64,000 nt of DNA from Bacteroidales bacterium (GTDB lineage Bacteria; Bacteroidota; Bacteroidia; Bacteroidales; VadinHA17). Shown here piece by piece: positions 20,016 to 32,328 of this stretch. The stretch is taken from the NCBI GenBank assembly GCA_003142255.1, contig PLLO01000003.1, positions 62,001 to 126,000 on the forward strand, given 5' to 3'. The notes under the pieces were generated by a model. The model searched no databases, had not been told where the DNA came from, and saw nothing but the letters and a program-made list of their open reading frames with translations. Made by a program: the position numbers and the translations under genes. The number at the start of each line of letters is the position of its first letter. The first letter of the stretch is position 1.

Positions 20016-20582
20016 TCATTTATTTCCTGTATTAGCTGTCAGTATTTCTTTATTTGCCTGGTAAAGTCTCATACTCTCCAGAATTATCTCATAGGCTTTC
20101 TCCCTGTTCATGAATTGCTCCACGATGACGTTTTTATGTTCAAGCGTTTTATAGTCCTCGAAAAACCTCTTAAGCTCGACGAGGGTATGAGGCGGAAGCT
20201 CTGAAAGATCATTTATATAATTGACTGACATATCGTTTCTGGCAACCGATATTATTTTATCATCACGCTCATCACCATCGACCATTTCCATTGCACCAAT
20301 CACTTTTGCCTCGACAATGCACATCGGAGAAACGTCAATTGAACATATGACAAGAATATCGAGCGGGTCATGATCGTCACAGTATGTCTGAGGTATGAAG
20401 CCATAGTTAGCCGGATAATGAACTGATGAAAACAATACTCTGTCGAGTCGCAACAGCCCTGTATCCTTATCCATTTCATATTTACCCTTCGATCCCTTTG
20501 GAATTTCGATTATGCTTTTCACATAAGCCGGCGCATCTTTTCCTGGTTCTATACCATGCCATGGATGGGTGAATGTTTTCAT
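20016..20582 (-). CDS. ppa: Inorganic pyrophosphatase
   Basis: [38 protein letters not shown] family I PPase motifs. Confidence 0.97.
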   Translation of the reverse strand: MKTFTHPWHGIEPGKDAPAYVKSIIEIPKGSKGKYEMDKDTGLLRLDRVLFSSVHYPANYGFIPQTYCDDHDPLDILVICSIDVSPMCIVEAKVIGAMEMVDGDERDDKIISVARNDMSVNYINDLSELPPHTLVELKRFFEDYKTLEHKNVIVEQFMNREKAYEIILESMRLYQANKEILTANTGNK

Positions 20583-20624
20583 ATTTTTAATTAATAAAAA
20601 GATGGGTAAGTTCTTGTTTTACCT

Positions 20625-22046
20625 CTATAAATTTACAAATTTCATTATAATATCGATAAGCCAGCCAGGATAAACGCCTAATATTAATATACTTATGGTA
20701 ATCAGGCAAAGAGTGATATTACCAGTTAAAGAGATTGCTGGCAACTCAGTTTCATTAGCAGGTGAGAACATGGCGGTAATAACTCTGAGGTAATAGTACA
20801 AACCGATGACACTGTTTATAATCATCGAAATAATAAGTACCATAAGTCCTGCCTTCATCCCTTCAAAAATCAAATAGAATTTTGCAACGAATCCTGCCGT
20901 AAGAGGTATCCCCGCTAACGATAAAAGGGATAGCGTAAACACTATCGCAACCCATGGCCTTTTCCAGAAAAGTCCTTTGTAATCTTCTATTTTTTCTGCT
21001 TCATATTTGCAGGTTGAAAGCAGTGTTATTACTCCGAAAGCCCCGATTGTCGTAATAATATATGATATCAGATAAAAGACTGAAGCCTGTATGCCTTTAT
21101 TTGTGCCTGTAAGCAGTATGATTATAAGATATCCCATGTTTGCAATGGAAGAATAAGCCAGCAGCCTTTTAATATTCTTTTGCCTGATCGCAAGCAGGTT
21201 GCCGATGAACATGGAAAGTATTGCTATACCCGATATTACAATTAATAAAGAACGGTTATCAAACCCCCTGATATTGAAAAAGAATCTTATAAGAACTGCC
21301 ATAACAGCACCTTTAGAAACTGTGGCAATATATGCCGTAACAGGCGCGGGTGCCCCCTGGTAGACATCCGGGGTCCACATATGGAAAGGCACTAATGCGA
21401 GTTTAAAACCTATGCCAACCATTATCATTGCGAATCCGGAAATGACCAGGGGAGATAACTGACCACTCTCACCCAGGGCTGAAACTATTCCGTTAAATTG
21501 CATAGTGCCTAATGCAGTATAGATCAATGCCATACCAAACAATAAAAATGCTGAAGATACCGAAGCCAGGATAAGATATTTTATCCCTGCTTCAATTGAA
21601 CTGTCTTTCGATCTCTGAAAGGCGATTAGTATGTAAAGGGAAATGCTAAGTGTTTCTATGCCAAGAAAGAATAGTATGAAATGATTAGCGACAGCTAATA
21701 ATGATGCTCCAAGAGTTGAAGTAAAGAGAATTATATAATATTCTTCCCTGACCCCGTCAAGTTGTTTTATATAATCATAGGAAAGTAAAGTAACCAGCAA
21801 TGCCGAGAAAATGATGATTCCCAGGAAAAACAGGCTGTAAATGTCAATGACGAATAAAGGTTCAATTGAATGTGGTATAGCAGGAACAATGAAGAATATT
21901 GATGCAAAAGCGGTCAGAAAAGACAAGATGGAAAAACCGTAAACAACTTTATAATTTCTTGTAACAGAAATCACAATCATAATCACAACAGGTGCGATGG
22001 CAATTATAATCAGAGGCGCTAAACTCAAAAAATCTGTTACGGTCAT
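20625..22046 (-). CDS. nuoN: NADH-quinone oxidoreductase subunit N
   Basis: Multi-TM antiporter-like protein, FKLALVPFHMWTPDVYQGAPAPVTAYI. Confidence 0.95.
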   Translation of the reverse strand: MTVTDFLSLAPLIIIAIAPVVIMIVISVTRNYKVVYGFSILSFLTAFASIFFIVPAIPHSIEPLFVIDIYSLFFLGIIIFSALLVTLLSYDYIKQLDGVREEYYIILFTSTLGASLLAVANHFILFFLGIETLSISLYILIAFQRSKDSSIEAGIKYLILASVSSAFLLFGMALIYTALGTMQFNGIVSALGESGQLSPLVISGFAMIMVGIGFKLALVPFHMWTPDVYQGAPAPVTAYIATVSKGAVMAVLIRFFFNIRGFDNRSLLIVISGIAILSMFIGNLLAIRQKNIKRLLAYSSIANMGYLIIILLTGTNKGIQASVFYLISYIITTIGAFGVITLLSTCKYEAEKIEDYKGLFWKRPWVAIVFTLSLLSLAGIPLTAGFVAKFYLIFEGMKAGLMVLIISMIINSVIGLYYYLRVITAMFSPANETELPAISLTGNITLCLITISILILGVYPGWLIDIIMKFVNL

Positions 22047-22049
22047 CTA

Positions 22050-23606
22050 TTAATGCTTAAAATATAATTTTGATATCTGAAAAAATGATATGTTCTTCTC
22101 CGGGTTCTCATTTTTGCTGATGCCCTGATCCTGAAAACTCTTTTCTCTTTGTTCATCCAAAGTCTTTAACAGGGCAGGCCTGGCAATATTAAAGACAGGC
22201 TTGGGAAAGAGACCTAGCCCGACAATTACTATGACCAGCAAGGCGGTAACAATTTTTTCACGGACATTAAGATCATTTATATCCCAGTCATAATTTTTAT
22301 TTCCAAGAAATACTTTTTGCACTATCCGGAGAGAATAAATTGTTGCTGCTATAAGCCCAAGGCACGCAAGGCATGACATTAATATGCTTGCTTTGAAGGC
22401 TCCGATAAGGATAAGGAGTTCTGCAATAAAGTTTCCTAATCCGGGTAACCCTAATGAAGCCATCGAGAAAATGAGTCCCATGGCGCCCATTACAGGAGCT
22501 TTTTCCCAGAGACCGCCCATCCTGTTCAAATCACGGGTATGAATTCGTTCATAAAGCTGGCCGACCAGTATAAACAGAGCGCCGGTGCTGATTCCGTGAG
22601 CAATCATCTGCATGACAACACCCTGGTATGCTATCTCGTTAAAGGAAAAAACTCCAAGGATCACAAAGCCCATGTGGCTTACACTTGTGTATGCAACAAG
22701 TCGTTTAAAATCGGTCTGTGCAAATGCCAGTTTGGCTCCGTACAAAATACCAATAACTCCAAGCAGCATTCCAATGGGTGCAAAAGTTACTGCAGCTGAA
22801 GGGAATAATGGGACAATGAATCGCAGCAATCCGTAAGCTCCGGTTTTTAAAAGCAATGCGGCCAGAATAAGACTTCCTGCTGTGGGAGCCTCAGTATGAG
22901 CATCAGGCAACCAGTTGTGCAACGGTACAACCGGAAGTTTAACCAGAAATGCTGCCAGGAATCCGGACATTATTATCAATCCTGTAGATTTGGACATTTT
23001 AGTACCTAGCAGCTGTATGTAATCGAATGTATATGAGCCGGTAGAGTGTCCGTGGACAAAATATAATGCAAGTATTGAGATAAACATTAACAGGCCGCTT
23101 GCCTGCGTATAAAGAAAGAATTTGTTGGAAGCTGCTGTCCTGTTTTCATGTCCCCATATGCCGATCAGAAAATACATTGGCACCAGCATAAGTTCCCAGA
23201 AGAAATAGAAAAGAAAGAGATCGAGCGAAAGAAATACACCAATAATACCTGCCAGTATCAGGAGCAGATTGAAATGAAAGAAGCCGACTTTTGAGTTAAT
23301 CTCTTTCCACGAAATAATGACTGAAATGATCCCAAGAAAAAAAGTCAGAATGAGCAACAGTAAACTCAGCCCGTCGAGGGCAAGATGCATGCTTATGCCG
23401 AATTGAGGTATCCATTCAAGATTAATATCAACGATCCATTTATTGCCGGGTAAAACTGGTTGTGATACAATCGTAAGGATCAGGATAAGGTCTATACTCA
23501 GGGAAACAATAGAAATTATCCGGGACCATAACGGGCTCCATATTCCTGCAATCCACGCAAGAAATGCTCCTGTCAATAGAATAGCTATGAGATAAACCAA
23601 TATCAT
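22050..23606 (-). CDS. nuoM: NADH-quinone oxidoreductase subunit M
   Basis: LPVVPLHNWLPDAHTEAPTAGSLILAALLLKTGAYGLLRF. Confidence 0.96.
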   Translation of the reverse strand: MILVYLIAILLTGAFLAWIAGIWSPLWSRIISIVSLSIDLILILTIVSQPVLPGNKWIVDINLEWIPQFGISMHLALDGLSLLLLILTFFLGIISVIISWKEINSKVGFFHFNLLLILAGIIGVFLSLDLFLFYFFWELMLVPMYFLIGIWGHENRTAASNKFFLYTQASGLLMFISILALYFVHGHSTGSYTFDYIQLLGTKMSKSTGLIIMSGFLAAFLVKLPVVPLHNWLPDAHTEAPTAGSLILAALLLKTGAYGLLRFIVPLFPSAAVTFAPIGMLLGVIGILYGAKLAFAQTDFKRLVAYTSVSHMGFVILGVFSFNEIAYQGVVMQMIAHGISTGALFILVGQLYERIHTRDLNRMGGLWEKAPVMGAMGLIFSMASLGLPGLGNFIAELLILIGAFKASILMSCLACLGLIAATIYSLRIVQKVFLGNKNYDWDINDLNVREKIVTALLVIVIVGLGLFPKPVFNIARPALLKTLDEQREKSFQDQGISKNENPEKNISFFQISKLYFKH

Positions 23607-25480
23607 TTAAAGATCAGATAAGTCAAAATCAATACAATGCCTATGGTAAACGACATTAAATACCATCTCAGTTTCCCGTTCTGAAGGAAGCTAAGCAATC
23701 TGTTGGCCAGAAGGGCCAGCTTTGAAATACCAATATTCAACCAGTCAAAAACATCATCCTTATCAATCTCAGAGAGCCATACCACAGGTTTAACGAAAAG
23801 TACATCGTATACCCTGTCAAATCCCCATCCTTTTTCAAAGAATTTATTAAGCCTGCTATGGTTGAACGATTCGGACAATGCTGGTCTTTTGAAGTAAATT
23901 AAATAGGCAAGATAAATTCCAGCGAGTGCGATTATGGCTGAAAGTGACTGGAACAGGATTTCAGAATGGCCGCTTTCCCTCACAACAGTAGCAGGTAAAG
24001 TATTGTCAACCAGATTTGAGAAAAGATGGATGTTGCCAATTGATCGCGGCAGCTCGATAAAACCTCCGAAAACCGATAAAACGGCAAGGATTATCAGAGG
24101 TATTGTCATCACTTTGCCTGGAAGGAAGGAAGGTTGGGTTTTGGCTTCACCAAAAAAAGTAATGAATATCATTCTGAAAGAATAAAGTGCAGTCAGAAAG
24201 GCGCCAGTGATTCCTGCTATCCATAATACAGTATTCCCGGTCTCTGATGAAAGGGAATACCATAATATCTGGTCCTTGCTGAAAAATCCTGCTGTTATAA
24301 GAGGAAGCGCAGAAAGAGAGGCAGCCCCGATAAGAAAGGTCATAAAAACCACCGGCATTTTCTTTCTCAGCCCGCCCATTTTAAATATATCGTGTTCTTC
24401 TTTCAACACTAATATTACCACCCCTGCTGCGAGGAAAAGGAGAGCTTTAAAGAATGCATGTATCATGAAATGAAAAATAGCAGCCGACCATGCACCGACG
24501 CCAAGAGCCAGGAACATATAGCCTATCTGACTTATAGTAGAGTACGCAAGAATCCTTTTCAGGTCGTGTTGTGCCAGTGCACTGAACCCGGCAATTAGTA
24601 GGGTCAGTGCTCCAATGATGGCTATTGCTGCCTGGACGACAGGAGCAAGGCTGAATAAAACATGGGTGCGGGCAATAAGATAGACTCCTGCTGTTACCAT
24701 TGTTGCAGCATGAATCAATGCGCTGACGGGTGATGGTCCAGCCATAGCATCTGGTAACCACGTCTGCAAAGGCAGCTGGGCTGACTTGCCCAATGCCCCG
24801 CCAAGCAATAACGCCGCGGTTAAAACAGCGATAGAGGAACCTGCAACCCATTTTCCCGATGCCTGTTGCATCAGTTCGTTTATGTTGAACGTTCCGAAAT
24901 TCAGAAACAAAATGAAGATGCCGATAATCATTGCCGTATCGCCAATGCGTGTGATAATGAAGGCTTTTCTTGCGGCATAGCCATTTGCAGGCTCCTTATA
25001 CCAGAATCCGATCAGGAGGTAGCTGCATAGGCCGACACCCTCCCAACCAAGATACATCAGCAAAATATTATTCGCCAATACAAGTATCAGCATAGATCCG
25101 ACAAAGAGATTCATATAGGCAAAGAATCTTGAGAATCCATCATCCTTTGCCATGAATTCTATCGAGTAAACATGTATCAGAAAACCAACGAAAGTAATGA
25201 CGAAGCAGAAAACCAATGAAAGCGCATCGAGACTGAATGAAATATCTGCTTTCAGATTCCCCGCATTTATCCATTCCCACAAAACAACAGAATATGACCT
25301 GACCTGGGGTAATGATTTAATAAATCCTATTCCTGCAATTATTGTGAGCATGGCAACTATGCCGACAGAACCGGCTCCGATATATCCAACAGCTTTCCTT
25401 GGCAGCTTTGACCCGAAAAGAGCCAGCACCAGAAAGCCAAGCAGCGGTATAGCAGGTATGAGCGCTATATATATCGTCAT
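23603..25480 (-). CDS. nuoL: NADH-quinone oxidoreductase subunit L
   Basis: GKSAQLPLQTWLPDAMAGPSPVSALIHAATMVTAGVYL. Confidence 0.97.
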   Translation of the reverse strand: MTIYIALIPAIPLLGFLVLALFGSKLPRKAVGYIGAGSVGIVAMLTIIAGIGFIKSLPQVRSYSVVLWEWINAGNLKADISFSLDALSLVFCFVITFVGFLIHVYSIEFMAKDDGFSRFFAYMNLFVGSMLILVLANNILLMYLGWEGVGLCSYLLIGFWYKEPANGYAARKAFIITRIGDTAMIIGIFILFLNFGTFNINELMQQASGKWVAGSSIAVLTAALLLGGALGKSAQLPLQTWLPDAMAGPSPVSALIHAATMVTAGVYLIARTHVLFSLAPVVQAAIAIIGALTLLIAGFSALAQHDLKRILAYSTISQIGYMFLALGVGAWSAAIFHFMIHAFFKALLFLAAGVVILVLKEEHDIFKMGGLRKKMPVVFMTFLIGAASLSALPLITAGFFSKDQILWYSLSSETGNTVLWIAGITGAFLTALYSFRMIFITFFGEAKTQPSFLPGKVMTIPLIILAVLSVFGGFIELPRSIGNIHLFSNLVDNTLPATVVRESGHSEILFQSLSAIIALAGIYLAYLIYFKRPALSESFNHSRLNKFFEKGWGFDRVYDVLFVKPVVWLSEIDKDDVFDWLNIGISKLALLANRLLSFLQNGKLRWYLMSFTIGIVLILTYLIFK

Positions 25481-25486
25481 CTGTTG

Positions 25487-25801
25487 TTAATTATAGTCTT
25501 TTAATTTATTGACCGAATCAGCATCGAGTGTTTTAAAATGATGATAAACCTGCAGCAATAGTGCCAGTCCGATCGCAACTTCAACTGCTGTAACTGCCAG
25601 TATAAAAATAAACATTACCTGCCCGTCGGGTTGTTTCCAATGGTTGGCTGCAATGACAAATACGAGCCCGGCACTGTTAAACATGATCTCGATAGACATG
25701 AGCATGTAGATCATGTTCCTTCGTACAAGCAATCCAATCAACCCGAGGAGAAAGAGTATCCCTGCAAATAATATCTGTATTTCAATTGGTACAGTCAGCA
25801 T
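25487..25801 (-). CDS. nuoK: NADH-quinone oxidoreductase subunit K
   Basis: 104 aa, three TM, RRNMIYMLMSIEIMFNSAGLVFV...VEVAIGLALLL. Confidence 0.96.
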   Translation of the reverse strand: MLTVPIEIQILFAGILFLLGLIGLLVRRNMIYMLMSIEIMFNSAGLVFVIAANHWKQPDGQVMFIFILAVTAVEVAIGLALLLQVYHHFKTLDADSVNKLKDYN

Positions 25802-25804
25802 ATC

Positions 25805-26323
25805 TTATTTTTTTTCCAGGAAACGATGAGTAACTTTTTTCTTCTGACTTCCTAAATGATAAGCTCCGATCACCCCTGCCATCAAAAGAATTGCTGCAAT
25901 TTCGACAGCCAGCAGATAAGTGGAGAATAATGAAATACCTACCTGTTTGGGCAAGATCACCTGATCAACTGAAGGTGAAGCCGGTACATTTTTTAAAGCA
26001 AGGATAAAATCTACAAGTAGAATTGCAGCTAATATCGACGACACTATCCATTTACGCGGATTGGTCAGTTTGTTCCCATTTTTATTTTCAATTCCAACGT
26101 TAAGCATCATTGTGACGAAGATGAAAAGAACCATGATGGCACCGGCATAGATTATTACCTCCAGGGCCGCAATAAATGGTGCATTGAGCAAATAAAAGAT
26201 CACAGAAACAGCTAAAAGGGACAGAATCAGGAAAAGCAGCGAATGGATGGCATTCTTTCCTGAAATGGCCATGATAGTTGAGATTATTGCGACCACAGCA
26301 GCTATATAGAAGAATATATTCAT
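25805..26323 (-). CDS. nuoJ: NADH-quinone oxidoreductase subunit J
   Basis: APFIAALEVIIYAGAIMVLFIFVTMML. Confidence 0.94.
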   Translation of the reverse strand: MNIFFYIAAVVAIISTIMAISGKNAIHSLLFLILSLLAVSVIFYLLNAPFIAALEVIIYAGAIMVLFIFVTMMLNVGIENKNGNKLTNPRKWIVSSILAAILLVDFILALKNVPASPSVDQVILPKQVGISLFSTYLLAVEIAAILLMAGVIGAYHLGSQKKKVTHRFLEKK

Positions 26324-26338
26324 CTTTCTAAACTAAAA

Positions 26339-26854
26339 TTAAGGCATTATTCCTTTAACATCAACAGGCATTTCTTCATTCTCACCCGTCCCTTTTCCTT
26401 TTACTCCCATATCCACACCAGCGTTCTTATAAAAGTTATAGCCCGGATATTTCCCTTCACCGCTGATGAGTAAATGTTTCTTCTCATAAACCATGTTCTG
26501 CCTGTCATATTCTGCCATTTCAAAATCCGGAATCAGCTGAATGGCATAAGTAGGGCAGGCTTCTTCACAAAATCCACAAAAGATACATCTCGAAAAATTG
26601 ATCCTGAAAAATTCAGGATATCTTCTGCCTGATTCATCCTCTGCAGCCTGAAGTGATATACAATCAACAGGACAAGCAGCAGCACAGAGATAACAGGCAA
26701 CGCACCTTTCATTCTTATCAGCATCCCTTGTCAGGACAATCCTTCCCCTGTAACGAGGTGCCAGGTATGGCTTTACTTCAGGATATTCCACTGTTTCTGT
26801 CTTGTGAAAGATGTGAAGGAAAGTCAACCATATACTTCGAAGGATACTGAACAT
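26339..26854 (-). CDS. nuoI: NADH-quinone oxidoreductase subunit I
   Basis: Two 4Fe-4S motifs [16 protein letters not shown] and [16 protein letters not shown]. Confidence 0.96.
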   Translation of the reverse strand: MFSILRSIWLTFLHIFHKTETVEYPEVKPYLAPRYRGRIVLTRDADKNERCVACYLCAAACPVDCISLQAAEDESGRRYPEFFRINFSRCIFCGFCEEACPTYAIQLIPDFEMAEYDRQNMVYEKKHLLISGEGKYPGYNFYKNAGVDMGVKGKGTGENEEMPVDVKGIMP

Positions 26855-26880
26855 ACCAGTCTGTTTTTATTTTTTCAATT

Positions 26881-27825
26881 TCATTTTAAAAATATAAGAA
26901 CTGCTCCGGTAACAATGAGATTAATCAATGCCAAAGGGAATAATACTTTCCATCCGAGTTTCATTAACTGGTCATATCTGGGTCGGGGCAGGGAAGCCCT
27001 GAGAAGAATAAAAAGACCAATAAAAAAGAATGTTTTTAACAAGAACCAGAAAACCGGAGGAAGAAATGAAGGTCCCAGCCACCCACCGAAAAAGAGTGTC
27101 GCAATTATTGCAGATATCAGTGTAATTCCGAGATATTCTCCAACGAAAAACATACCAAATTTAAATCCGGAATATTCCGAATGATAGCCCGCAATAAGCT
27201 CACCTTCAGCTTCAGGGATGTCGAAGGGGAGCCTGTGTGTCTCAGCTATCCCTGCAATGAAGAAGACCACGAAACCGAAGAACTGAGGTATGATAAACCA
27301 GCCGCCTTTCTGGGCTTCCACTATAGTGCAAAAGCTGAAACTGTCGGCCATCATCACTACTCCCATAAGGGACAATCCCATAAATACTTCATATGTGAGC
27401 ATTTGAGCAGAAGCTCTCATAGCACCAATTAATGCGTACTTGTTATTGGATGCCCAGCCTCCCAGTACAATGCTGTAAACACCCAATGACGAGTTTCCGA
27501 GGAAGAATAAAATTCCGATGTTTGAGTCAAAAACATAAAAATTTGGTCCAAAAGGCAATACGGCAAAAGTCAGGAGTATCGTTATCATAAGTATGCCCGG
27601 AGCCATAATAAATACGGGCTTATCTGAAAATGGAGGCACCCAGTCTTCCTTGAATAATAATTTCACTGTGTCTGCAATTACCTGGGCAACACCAAACGGA
27701 CCTACACGGTTTGGACCGAGCCTGTCCTGCCATAATGCAAGAAGCCTTCGCTCAACCCATATCAGTCCGGCTGCTATGGATAAGGCTATTAAAAGTACAC
27801 CCGCTATGATAAGTAAAATTTTCAT
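26881..27825 (-). CDS. nuoH: NADH-quinone oxidoreductase subunit H
   Basis: [48 protein letters not shown]; start set at MKILLI. Confidence 0.96.
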   Translation of the reverse strand: MKILLIIAGVLLIALSIAAGLIWVERRLLALWQDRLGPNRVGPFGVAQVIADTVKLLFKEDWVPPFSDKPVFIMAPGILMITILLTFAVLPFGPNFYVFDSNIGILFFLGNSSLGVYSIVLGGWASNNKYALIGAMRASAQMLTYEVFMGLSLMGVVMMADSFSFCTIVEAQKGGWFIIPQFFGFVVFFIAGIAETHRLPFDIPEAEGELIAGYHSEYSGFKFGMFFVGEYLGITLISAIIATLFFGGWLGPSFLPPVFWFLLKTFFFIGLFILLRASLPRPRYDQLMKLGWKVLFPLALINLIVTGAVLIFLK

Positions 27826-27835
27826 AAACAGATAG

Positions 27836-30547
27836 TTACAGTTTAAATATTTTTCCGTGACAAGGCATATCAATAAATTGCATACCGGGTAAATTTACTG
27901 ACAGGCCGGTTATTCCATGTCTAAGACTGTTTTCAATTTTAACTTTTATTTTTAAGTTTTGTCCTGGCATTTCAAGCCGGATCGGTTCGCCATCCTTAAT
28001 ATTGAATATCTCTGCATCTTTCTGATTAAGAATTAGAAATGGCTCCTGTATTCTTTGTGCTATTGCAGAGCTTGACGAACTTAGCTCCTCACTTCCAAAA
28101 ATCTGATAAACAGGAATTACCAGCCAGTCATCATTTTGATGTTCAAATGGCTGAGGGTTAATTTCGAAATAAGAATTCTTGTTTACATTACCAGGTTCAA
28201 TCAGTCTTATTCCCGGATCGCCTCCCTTCATGGAACCGTTGGGTTCATCCAGATAATTGTATAGTGCCTGGACAGAATTCCATCCCGGAGTCCAGTAGAA
28301 AGGAACAAGAGAGGAGGGAGGCGATTCCTGGAGGCCTTCCATACTGAATGCTAACGGAGAATCAGGATCACCCGAGACCCTGGTCTCGCTTACTGCTAAA
28401 TGAGCATTCATCGCTGTCCGGCCACTGTAACGCATGGTCTGCCTCGGTATTTTTGCATTCAGCATCCGGAAATCAGAATCAGGCATATATTCCCGTATCT
28501 TTGAAAATACCGGCAATTCATTGACTAAGGAGGAAATAATATCATCAAAACGGGTCCATGAGGCTACCTGGTTTTTATCCCTGATCTTAATAAGCTCGCT
28601 TATCCATCGCCAGCTTTCTTTTACCTGATCTTTAATTATGATAGCTTTATAAAATCGTTGCGCACGACCTTCATTATTTACTAGCGTTCCTTCCGATTCA
28701 GCAAATGTTGCAGCCGGTAATAAAATATCTGCGTGCAGTGAGGTTTGATTCTCAAGAAGGTCCAGGACAATGATCTGTCTGCAACTTTCAAAAAGATGAT
28801 CCACAGACTCTTTCGTCGCCCTCCTGTATAAATCATTTTCGAGGATAACGAGGGTGTCTATTTTTTCATCAATCCCTAACGAAACAGCATCATCAAGCGG
28901 TTTGCCAGGGATAAATGCCAGCCCCATACTGTTGCATTCAGGCAGGACTACAGTAAACATAACTTTCTTACCGGTCGACAATAGCGCAGTTGCGATATTC
29001 ATACCTGCATGCAAAATATCCTCATCGCCACTCGTTATACCCGAAATGATCAGAGGGTTCTTCGCTCCCTTTAACGAAGCAGCTATTTTTTCGGCAAAAT
29101 TCTTATGTTCTTTAGGAATCTTTTTTGGAACCGGCGCTTTTTCATTCAGCGATGATGCTACAGCAGATCCCACGATTGCAATTTCTTCATACGAGCCTCG
29201 GAATGAAGTTTCTGCAATTTCATCAAGGCTGTCATTAAACGGTGTTACAATATATATCGGGCTTCTTGCTTCCTGTGCCAGTTCCCTGACGGGAGCGTCA
29301 TTCCAAAGGGGAATACCTTTCTTATCAGCTTCTTCCTTTGGCTTATTTCGGGCGGCCTGTCTTAAAGCCAGCGCGATCATCGGAGCCGTATTTGTCAGAT
29401 CCTCGCCGAGAATGATAACAGCATCGGCCTTTTCTATTTGCTTTAGTGAAGGAGTATGAACGCCACTATTCTGTAAATAGTCCAGAACTGTTTTGGTCAG
29501 GTGCTGTTCCTTTCTTGAAATGCCATGATAAAAGTTCTCCTTCCCGGCAAGAACTGATAAAGCATAATTCGATTCGATCGATGCTCTCGGAGAACCTATA
29601 CCGACGATTTTATTATTCTTTGAAAGTGCTTTTTCAAGGAGAGCCATGACCTTCTCATTGTCAGCTTTTTCCTGAATGACATTTTTTTCAGGCCGCATCT
29701 TGATTTTTCTTATCCGTTTCCCGTCATTTACAAATTCATAACCAAAGCGGCCCCGGTCACAGATAAAATATCCGTTTACTGCACCGTTATACCGGTTCAT
29801 AATGCGTCTCAATGATCCATACCGTTCGCTGGTAATAGTATTGCATCCGACACTGCAATGAACACATACTGAAGGCGAATTTGACAGATCCCATTTACGG
29901 GTGAAATGTTTATTCAGGGTCTTGTCAGTAAAAACGCCGGTAGGACATACCTCAACAAGATTACCGCTGAATTCATTTTCAAGGGTACCATCTTCATGCC
30001 GTCCGAAATAAACATTATTATGAGAAGCGAAAACATTTAAATCCTTTCCTCCGGCATAATCCCTGTAGAACCTTACACACCTGTAGCATTGAATGCAGCG
30101 GTTCATTTCATGCTTAATGAATGGTCCCAGGTCCTGGTTATTATAAGTTCTTTTCTTGAAATCAAACCTCCTGTAATTATGGCCTGTCATCACAGTCATA
30201 TCCTGTAAATGACATTCACCTCCTTCGTCGCAAACCGGACAATCATGGGGATGATTGGTCATAAGGCTTTCAATAACGGCAGAACGGAACGCTTTAGCAT
30301 CAGGATCTTCAATAGAAACAATCAGCCCTTCGGTAACAGGTTCCATGCAGGACATTACTATACGGCCCCTGGTGTCATCCTGATCCTTGAATTTTTTAAC
30401 AGCACAAAGCCGGCAGGCACCTACAGAACCAAGAGCCGGATGAAAACAGAAATGAGGAATATCCAACCCAAGCGCAAGGCAGGTTTCCAGAAGATTCTTC
30501 TTCGGTGTAACTTCATAATATTTCCCGTCTATCCGGATCTTAGTCAT
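27836..30547 (-). CDS. nuoG: NADH-quinone oxidoreductase subunit G
   Basis: 2Fe-2S and 4Fe-4S N-terminal motifs ([33 protein letters not shown]), molybdopterin-type C-terminal half; start set at MTKIRI. Confidence 0.95.
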   Translation of the reverse strand: MTKIRIDGKYYEVTPKKNLLETCLALGLDIPHFCFHPALGSVGACRLCAVKKFKDQDDTRGRIVMSCMEPVTEGLIVSIEDPDAKAFRSAVIESLMTNHPHDCPVCDEGGECHLQDMTVMTGHNYRRFDFKKRTYNNQDLGPFIKHEMNRCIQCYRCVRFYRDYAGGKDLNVFASHNNVYFGRHEDGTLENEFSGNLVEVCPTGVFTDKTLNKHFTRKWDLSNSPSVCVHCSVGCNTITSERYGSLRRIMNRYNGAVNGYFICDRGRFGYEFVNDGKRIRKIKMRPEKNVIQEKADNEKVMALLEKALSKNNKIVGIGSPRASIESNYALSVLAGKENFYHGISRKEQHLTKTVLDYLQNSGVHTPSLKQIEKADAVIILGEDLTNTAPMIALALRQAARNKPKEEADKKGIPLWNDAPVRELAQEARSPIYIVTPFNDSLDEIAETSFRGSYEEIAIVGSAVASSLNEKAPVPKKIPKEHKNFAEKIAASLKGAKNPLIISGITSGDEDILHAGMNIATALLSTGKKVMFTVVLPECNSMGLAFIPGKPLDDAVSLGIDEKIDTLVILENDLYRRATKESVDHLFESCRQIIVLDLLENQTSLHADILLPAATFAESEGTLVNNEGRAQRFYKAIIIKDQVKESWRWISELIKIRDKNQVASWTRFDDIISSLVNELPVFSKIREYMPDSDFRMLNAKIPRQTMRYSGRTAMNAHLAVSETRVSGDPDSPLAFSMEGLQESPPSSLVPFYWTPGWNSVQALYNYLDEPNGSMKGGDPGIRLIEPGNVNKNSYFEINPQPFEHQNDDWLVIPVYQIFGSEELSSSSSAIAQRIQEPFLILNQKDAEIFNIKDGEPIRLEMPGQNLKIKVKIENSLRHGITGLSVNLPGMQFIDMPCHGKIFKL

Positions 30548-30549
30548 CG

Positions 30550-31848
30550 CTACCTCCAGGGACATTTTTTTTCATCAATATGCCTTACAAAATCATCATA
30601 AAAATAATTCAGACCACTTTGTAAAGGTTCTGCAGCCCCGGGAGCATGAGCACAGAATGTATTCCCGGGACCCAGGTATTTTGTATGAAACTTCAGTATA
30701 TTAAGATATTCCATCTTGCCCGTTCCTTCCTCGATTGAAGCGAGTATCTTTTCAACCCAGGGAAGCCCTTCACGGCATGGTGTACACCATCCGCAGCTCT
30801 CAAGTGCAAAGAATTTTTCGATGTTATGGATAAATGACACAGGACATGTCTTATCATCGAGAATAATCATAGTTCCTGTTCCCATCCTGCTTCCGGCAGC
30901 AGCCACAGTCGAAAAATCCAATTTTATATCGAGGTGTTTTTCTGTCAGAAAGTCGGTAGATGCTCCACCTGGTAATGCACCTCTGAACCTGTATCCGTCA
31001 GCCATTCCGCCTGCATGTTCTTCGAGCAATTCACGAACGGTTATTCCGAGTGGTAATTCCCATATACCGGGCTTTTTCACTCTGCCGCTTACTCCGTATA
31101 GTTTTGTTCCGCCCGTCCCGGTCAGGCTTAAACTCTTAAACCATTCGGCTCCATTTTCGACAATATGCGGTATCCACGAAAGAGTCTCTACATTGTTTAC
31201 AACAGTCGGTTTGCCAAATAAGCCGCTGATTGCAGGGAATGGCGGCTTGGTGCGTGGTATTCCCCTTTTCCCTTCAAGTGAATTAAGCAATGCTGTTTCT
31301 TCTCCGCAGATATACCTTCCGGCACTTGAATGAATATATAAATCAAGATCAAAACCTGAACCCATAATATTCTTCCCAAGATAACCTGCTTCATAAGCTT
31401 CTCTTATAGCTTTGCGGAGTTCAGCTTCAGCTTTCTTATAAGCCCAGCGAATAAAAATATAAGCTTTTTCAGCCTGAATCGCGTATGCTGTGATTATCAT
31501 TCCTGCTATAAGCTGGTGCGGATTGCCTTCCAGTAAATACCGGTCCTTAAAAGTACCTGGTTCCATTTCATCTGCATTGCAAACCAGGTATTTAGGCTTA
31601 GCGTTTTCATCATCCATCGGAACAAGGCTCCATTTAACACCAGTAGGAAAACCGGCGCCACCTCTTCCGAGAAGGTTAGATGCCTTGACCAGACTGGTCA
31701 CTTCGGTGGGTTTCATTTCCTTGAAAGCCTTATGCAAGCCGTTATAACCACCAACCTGAAGGTAATCTTTCAGATTAAGCGGGGGAGAGCCCGGTTTGAT
31801 ATGTTTTGTAAGTGGTCTTTCCATCCAGGGGTTAATTATAACTGGCAA
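30550..31848 (-). CDS. nuoF: NADH-quinone oxidoreductase subunit F
   Basis: LLGRGGAGFPTGVKWSLVP, ICGEETALLNSLEGKRG, ESCGWCTPCREG. Confidence 0.97.
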   Translation of the reverse strand: MPVIINPWMERPLTKHIKPGSPPLNLKDYLQVGGYNGLHKAFKEMKPTEVTSLVKASNLLGRGGAGFPTGVKWSLVPMDDENAKPKYLVCNADEMEPGTFKDRYLLEGNPHQLIAGMIITAYAIQAEKAYIFIRWAYKKAEAELRKAIREAYEAGYLGKNIMGSGFDLDLYIHSSAGRYICGEETALLNSLEGKRGIPRTKPPFPAISGLFGKPTVVNNVETLSWIPHIVENGAEWFKSLSLTGTGGTKLYGVSGRVKKPGIWELPLGITVRELLEEHAGGMADGYRFRGALPGGASTDFLTEKHLDIKLDFSTVAAAGSRMGTGTMIILDDKTCPVSFIHNIEKFFALESCGWCTPCREGLPWVEKILASIEEGTGKMEYLNILKFHTKYLGPGNTFCAHAPGAAEPLQSGLNYFYDDFVRHIDEKKCPWR

Positions 31849-32296
31849 GCAATTCTTCGATTTTTCCGACAGTCAGGTTATTGTAATGATCATTGTTAAT
31901 CATTATAGCAGGCGCATGATCGCAGTCACCAAGACATGAGATCGGAAGCAGTGTAAAGCGTCCGTCAGATGTGGTTTCTCCGAACTCTATCCCAAGTTTC
32001 TTTGATAAATACTCATAAATGGACTTGTATCCCATAATCATGCAACTAACACTGTCACAGATAAGTATTACGTTTCTGCCCACCGGCTTACGATAAATAC
32101 GGCTATAAAATGTTGCGACTCCGTCCACCTCCTCATTTGATATTCCCAGTATTTGTGCAATGTCCCTCACTGACTCATCAGACACCCATCGGCGGTGATG
32201 CTGTACTATTTTTAAAGCATCGATACATGCCACTGCCGGGTATGGATATTGTTTAACCTCTTCCAGTATCTCCTTTTTTTCTTCTTCAGTAAGCAT
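31832..32296 (-). CDS. nuoE: NADH-quinone oxidoreductase subunit E
   Basis: EVDGVATFYSRIYRKPVGRNVILICDSVSC...CLGDCDHAPAIMIN. Confidence 0.96.
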   Translation of the reverse strand: MLTEEEKKEILEEVKQYPYPAVACIDALKIVQHHRRWVSDESVRDIAQILGISNEEVDGVATFYSRIYRKPVGRNVILICDSVSCMIMGYKSIYEYLSKKLGIEFGETTSDGRFTLLPISCLGDCDHAPAIMINNDHYNNLTVGKIEELLASYN

Positions 32297-32328
32297 TGCA
32301 GTTATATACTTATATCTGTTTCAATTAG

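Noticed and set aside
28854-29459. 201-aa plus-strand ORF antisense to nuoG
   Set aside because: Low-complexity shadow ORF opposite a complete nuoG; no recognisable motif.
30716-31333. 205-aa plus-strand ORF antisense to nuoF
   Set aside because: Shadow frame of nuoF; no family signature.
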